Assembly: GCA_018334735.1 (NCBI GenBank)
Contig: JAGXLK010000066.1
Location: forward strand, 1-8,776
Direction: 5' to 3'
DNA: 8,776 nucleotides
Source of the DNA: Planctomycetota bacterium
GTDB lineage: Bacteria > Planctomycetota > Brocadiia > SM23-32
The position numbers and the translations under genes are program-made. Below, piece after piece: positions 6,892 through 8,776 of this stretch (position 1 is its first letter; each line of letters begins with the position of its first letter). The notes beneath the pieces are model-generated. The model saw only the letters and a list, made by a program, of their open reading frames with translations. It was not told the DNA's origin and did no database searches.

Positions 6892-8776
6892 ATGAAAAGG
6901 ACGGCTTTACTTATACCCTTTCTGCTCTTCCCTGCCTCCATTCTGTTCGCTGCTTCCGACTCAGGCAAAAACGAAGAAAAAAAGGATCTTCTTCGCAAAT
7001 CTCGCCCTTTGCGGACGGTTCTCCACCGTGATCCCACCATGAAAGCCCCCTTCGAACGCCTTTACAAAATGTATGTCGGCGCCGGGCACTGCGATACATT
7101 ACTCAACATCTACCGAGAACATCTTAAAAAATATCCCAGCGATCAAAATGCTCGCATCGTCCTTATTCGAATCCTGCTCAAACATAAACCACGGGACGCT
7201 CTTACGGAGGCTCAAAACGCCGTTAAAATCGATCCCCACAAATCTTATTTCCACTTTTTGCACCACCGGGCCTTACAGGAAAGCGGCCAGAAGGCAAAAG
7301 CGCTCGGCCCTCTGCAAAAAGCAATTGAAAACGCAAGGTTCCCTGCGCGCCGACGGCGTTGGATTGAACGACTTTTACAGATGGCATATGAACTGGATAA
7401 AAGCGAACTCTGCGAACAATACCTCACGAAACTGGCAAGACTCGGAAAAGGACAGCCATCTCTGCTCCTTCAGGCAGCTCGGCGAATGCAGGAACTGGCT
7501 TTTTATACGATGACACTCAAAACATTGGAAGAAGCCAGAGAGGCCGGTCCCGGACCGGAGAATTCTGTAAACATTGAACTCTTAGCGGCCCAAACTCATC
7601 GCCTGTTGGGAGACCGCGAAAAAGCCGCACAAAAACTGGACCAGTTGCTGGCGCGGCTCACGCCGGATTACTGGCGCCGATCCAAGATCTGGCAAAAGCG
7701 ACTCGGTCTTATTCAAGATGAAACCGAACGACATCAACTTCTGCAGAGACTAAGAAAATGCGTCAAACAAAATCCCCATGACGAGACCGCTGTCCTGGAT
7801 CTCAGCCAGCTTTTGGCAATGTCCAAGCGTCGGCGCGAAGCTGTCGAAGTCCTCCTTAAAGGAAGCCGACAAATTCCACGGTCCCTGAAAATCGAAAAAG
7901 AGCTTCTCAACTTATTTGACCTGATTCGCGACGAACGCGGTCGAGAGAAATATTTGAGACGCCGACTTAAAAGGTTTCCCGAACGGCGCGACCTCCATTT
8001 TGCCTGGATAAAAACGCTTTTCCTGCTGGGTCAATGTAACAAAGCCAGCGATGAACTGGATACACTTCTGGCTCAACTATCTCCCGCCGAACAGGCCCGA
8101 CAGCTTTTGAAACTGGGCCGTTTCTTGCGAAGATCTGCGCTACCCACCGATGCTGTCCACATCTTTGAACGCTTGTTGAAAGTTAATCCCAACAATATGT
8201 CCGTGCGAAGAGAACTGGCCGAAATCTACCTCACACTCGGCGAAAGGCAGAGCGCACGGCGGATCCTGACAAAAAACCTGCCCGAAAATCCCACGACAGA
8301 AGAACTGCTTGATATCGTGCGGTTCATGATCTCCAAGAAACTCTACATTGAAGCGAGGTCCGTCGTTCGAAGCAAACTGGATGAAGAACCCACCAACCTG
8401 GACCTGAGAATGCTGCTCCTTACGATAGAAAAAAATATTGGCTACTACTATGCGGGCCGACAACTCGTCCGGGAATCGCGAAAACTCGCGGATACAGTTC
8501 CCAGGTATCGCCAGTGGCTTGAAGCGGCATGTGGGTTCCATGAGCACATGGCATCTCTCACTGACTTTCTGAATGACGAACGCAGAAGGATTATGTCGGC
8601 CCACAACCTTCGGCGTGAATTGCGGGGCACAGAACTCAATTCGCTCAGCAAAAAACAGCTTGAGAAAATCGCTGTGTACGCGGAAATTGCCGGTCGTTAT
8701 CATATGAGCGCGGAAGCAGTCTCCATTATTGAAAATGCCCTCGCTTTCAAGCCCGATCGTAACCTCCGTGTGGAAT
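6892..8776 (+). CDS. exported TPR-like helical-repeat protein (3' end beyond the window)
   Basis: An open frame runs from ATG 6892 to the window edge with no stop, giving at least 628 residues. The N-terminus is a classic signal peptide: MKR, a hydrophobic core at residues 5-19, and a cleavage site near FAA (19-21). The rest is helical with degenerate TPR-like pairs. The clearer ones are around residues 102-145 (ALTEAQNAVKIDP, ending with SGQKAKALGPLQKAIE), 229-255 (LLGDREKAAQKLDQLL), 418-464 (DAVHIFERLLKVNPN, then LAEIYLTLGERQSARRIL) and 596-622 (AEIAGRYHMSAEAVSIIENA). It begins two bases after the moxR stop with no good Shine-Dalgarno, so translation probably depends on coupling to moxR. 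TPR proteins are common members of MoxR/Bat-type operons, where they are thought to assemble envelope complexes. That role here is inference. It is cut by the window edge, not visibly broken. Confidence 0.92.
   Translation, partial: MKRTALLIPFLLFPASILFAASDSGKNEEKKDLLRKSRPLRTVLHRDPTMKAPFERLYKMYVGAGHCDTLLNIYREHLKKYPSDQNARIVLIRILLKHKPRDALTEAQNAVKIDPHKSYFHFLHHRALQESGQKAKALGPLQKAIENARFPARRRRWIERLLQMAYELDKSELCEQYLTKLARLGKGQPSLLLQAARRMQELAFYTMTLKTLEEAREAGPGPENSVNIELLAAQTHRLLGDREKAAQKLDQLLARLTPDYWRRSKIWQKRLGLIQDETERHQLLQRLRKCVKQNPHDETAVLDLSQLLAMSKRRREAVEVLLKGSRQIPRSLKIEKELLNLFDLIRDERGREKYLRRRLKRFPERRDLHFAWIKTLFLLGQCNKASDELDTLLAQLSPAEQARQLLKLGRFLRRSALPTDAVHIFERLLKVNPNNMSVRRELAEIYLTLGERQSARRILTKNLPENPTTEELLDIVRFMISKKLYIEARSVVRSKLDEEPTNLDLRMLLLTIEKNIGYYYAGRQLVRESRKLADTVPRYRQWLEAACGFHEHMASLTDFLNDERRRIMSAHNLRRELRGTELNSLSKKQLEKIAVYAEIAGRYHMSAEAVSIIENALAFKPDRNLRVE

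Noticed and set aside
8140..8703. 187-codon minus-strand ORF opposite the TPR gene
   Set aside because: The sense strand is an uninterrupted, signal-peptide-bearing helical-repeat gene. The antisense product shows no family features.

Overview
The window is one strand of a compact bacterial operon with five genes, all on the + strand, and nothing convincing on the other strand. There are no RNA genes, insertion sequences, CRISPR arrays or clear terminators. Base composition is about half G+C by eye. The secreted repeat proteins, the planctomycete-style MoxR sequence and a C-terminal HEAT-like module suggest a bacterium of the Planctomycetes/Lentisphaerae/Verrucomicrobia (PVC) group or a neighbouring phylum. 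This placement is an inference from protein style, not a measured phylogeny.

Layout: (1) 1-148, a short upstream stretch with a possible 24-codon leader ORF and no clear promoter. (2) 149-2017 and 2066-4093, two tandem paralogous exported proteins. Each has a conserved N-terminal domain of about 190 residues marked by a DGxNDCFD motif, then six consecutive units of about 40 residues with the pattern L.dG..l.G.i....l.l.t..G...l....I..l. The second paralog also has a C-terminal HEAT-like helical module. (3) 4090-5874, a membrane protein with three N-terminal transmembrane segments, a long coiled coil, an Arg-rich patch, a Gly/Pro/Asn-rich linker and a short conserved-looking C-terminal tail. 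(4) 5864-6889, a MoxR-family AAA+ ATPase with all its nucleotide-binding motifs. (5) 6892 to the window end, an exported TPR-like helical-repeat protein cut off by the window edge.

Genes 2 to 5 are packed by a 4-base overlap, an 11-base overlap and a 2-base gap, so they are very likely co-transcribed and translationally coupled. Gene 1 is separated from gene 2 by 48 bases holding an imperfect hairpin. In MoxR operons the ATPase normally acts as a chaperone-like factor on metal-binding (vWA/MIDAS) or DUF58 partner proteins, alongside membrane and TPR proteins. Here the MoxR, coiled-coil membrane protein and TPR protein are present, but no vWA or DUF58 gene lies in the window. Two six-repeat exported paralogs stand in front instead. 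A reasonable hypothesis is a cell-envelope assembly or surveillance system with the repeat proteins as its exported components. The paralogs' function is unknown to me and is the most novel content of the window.
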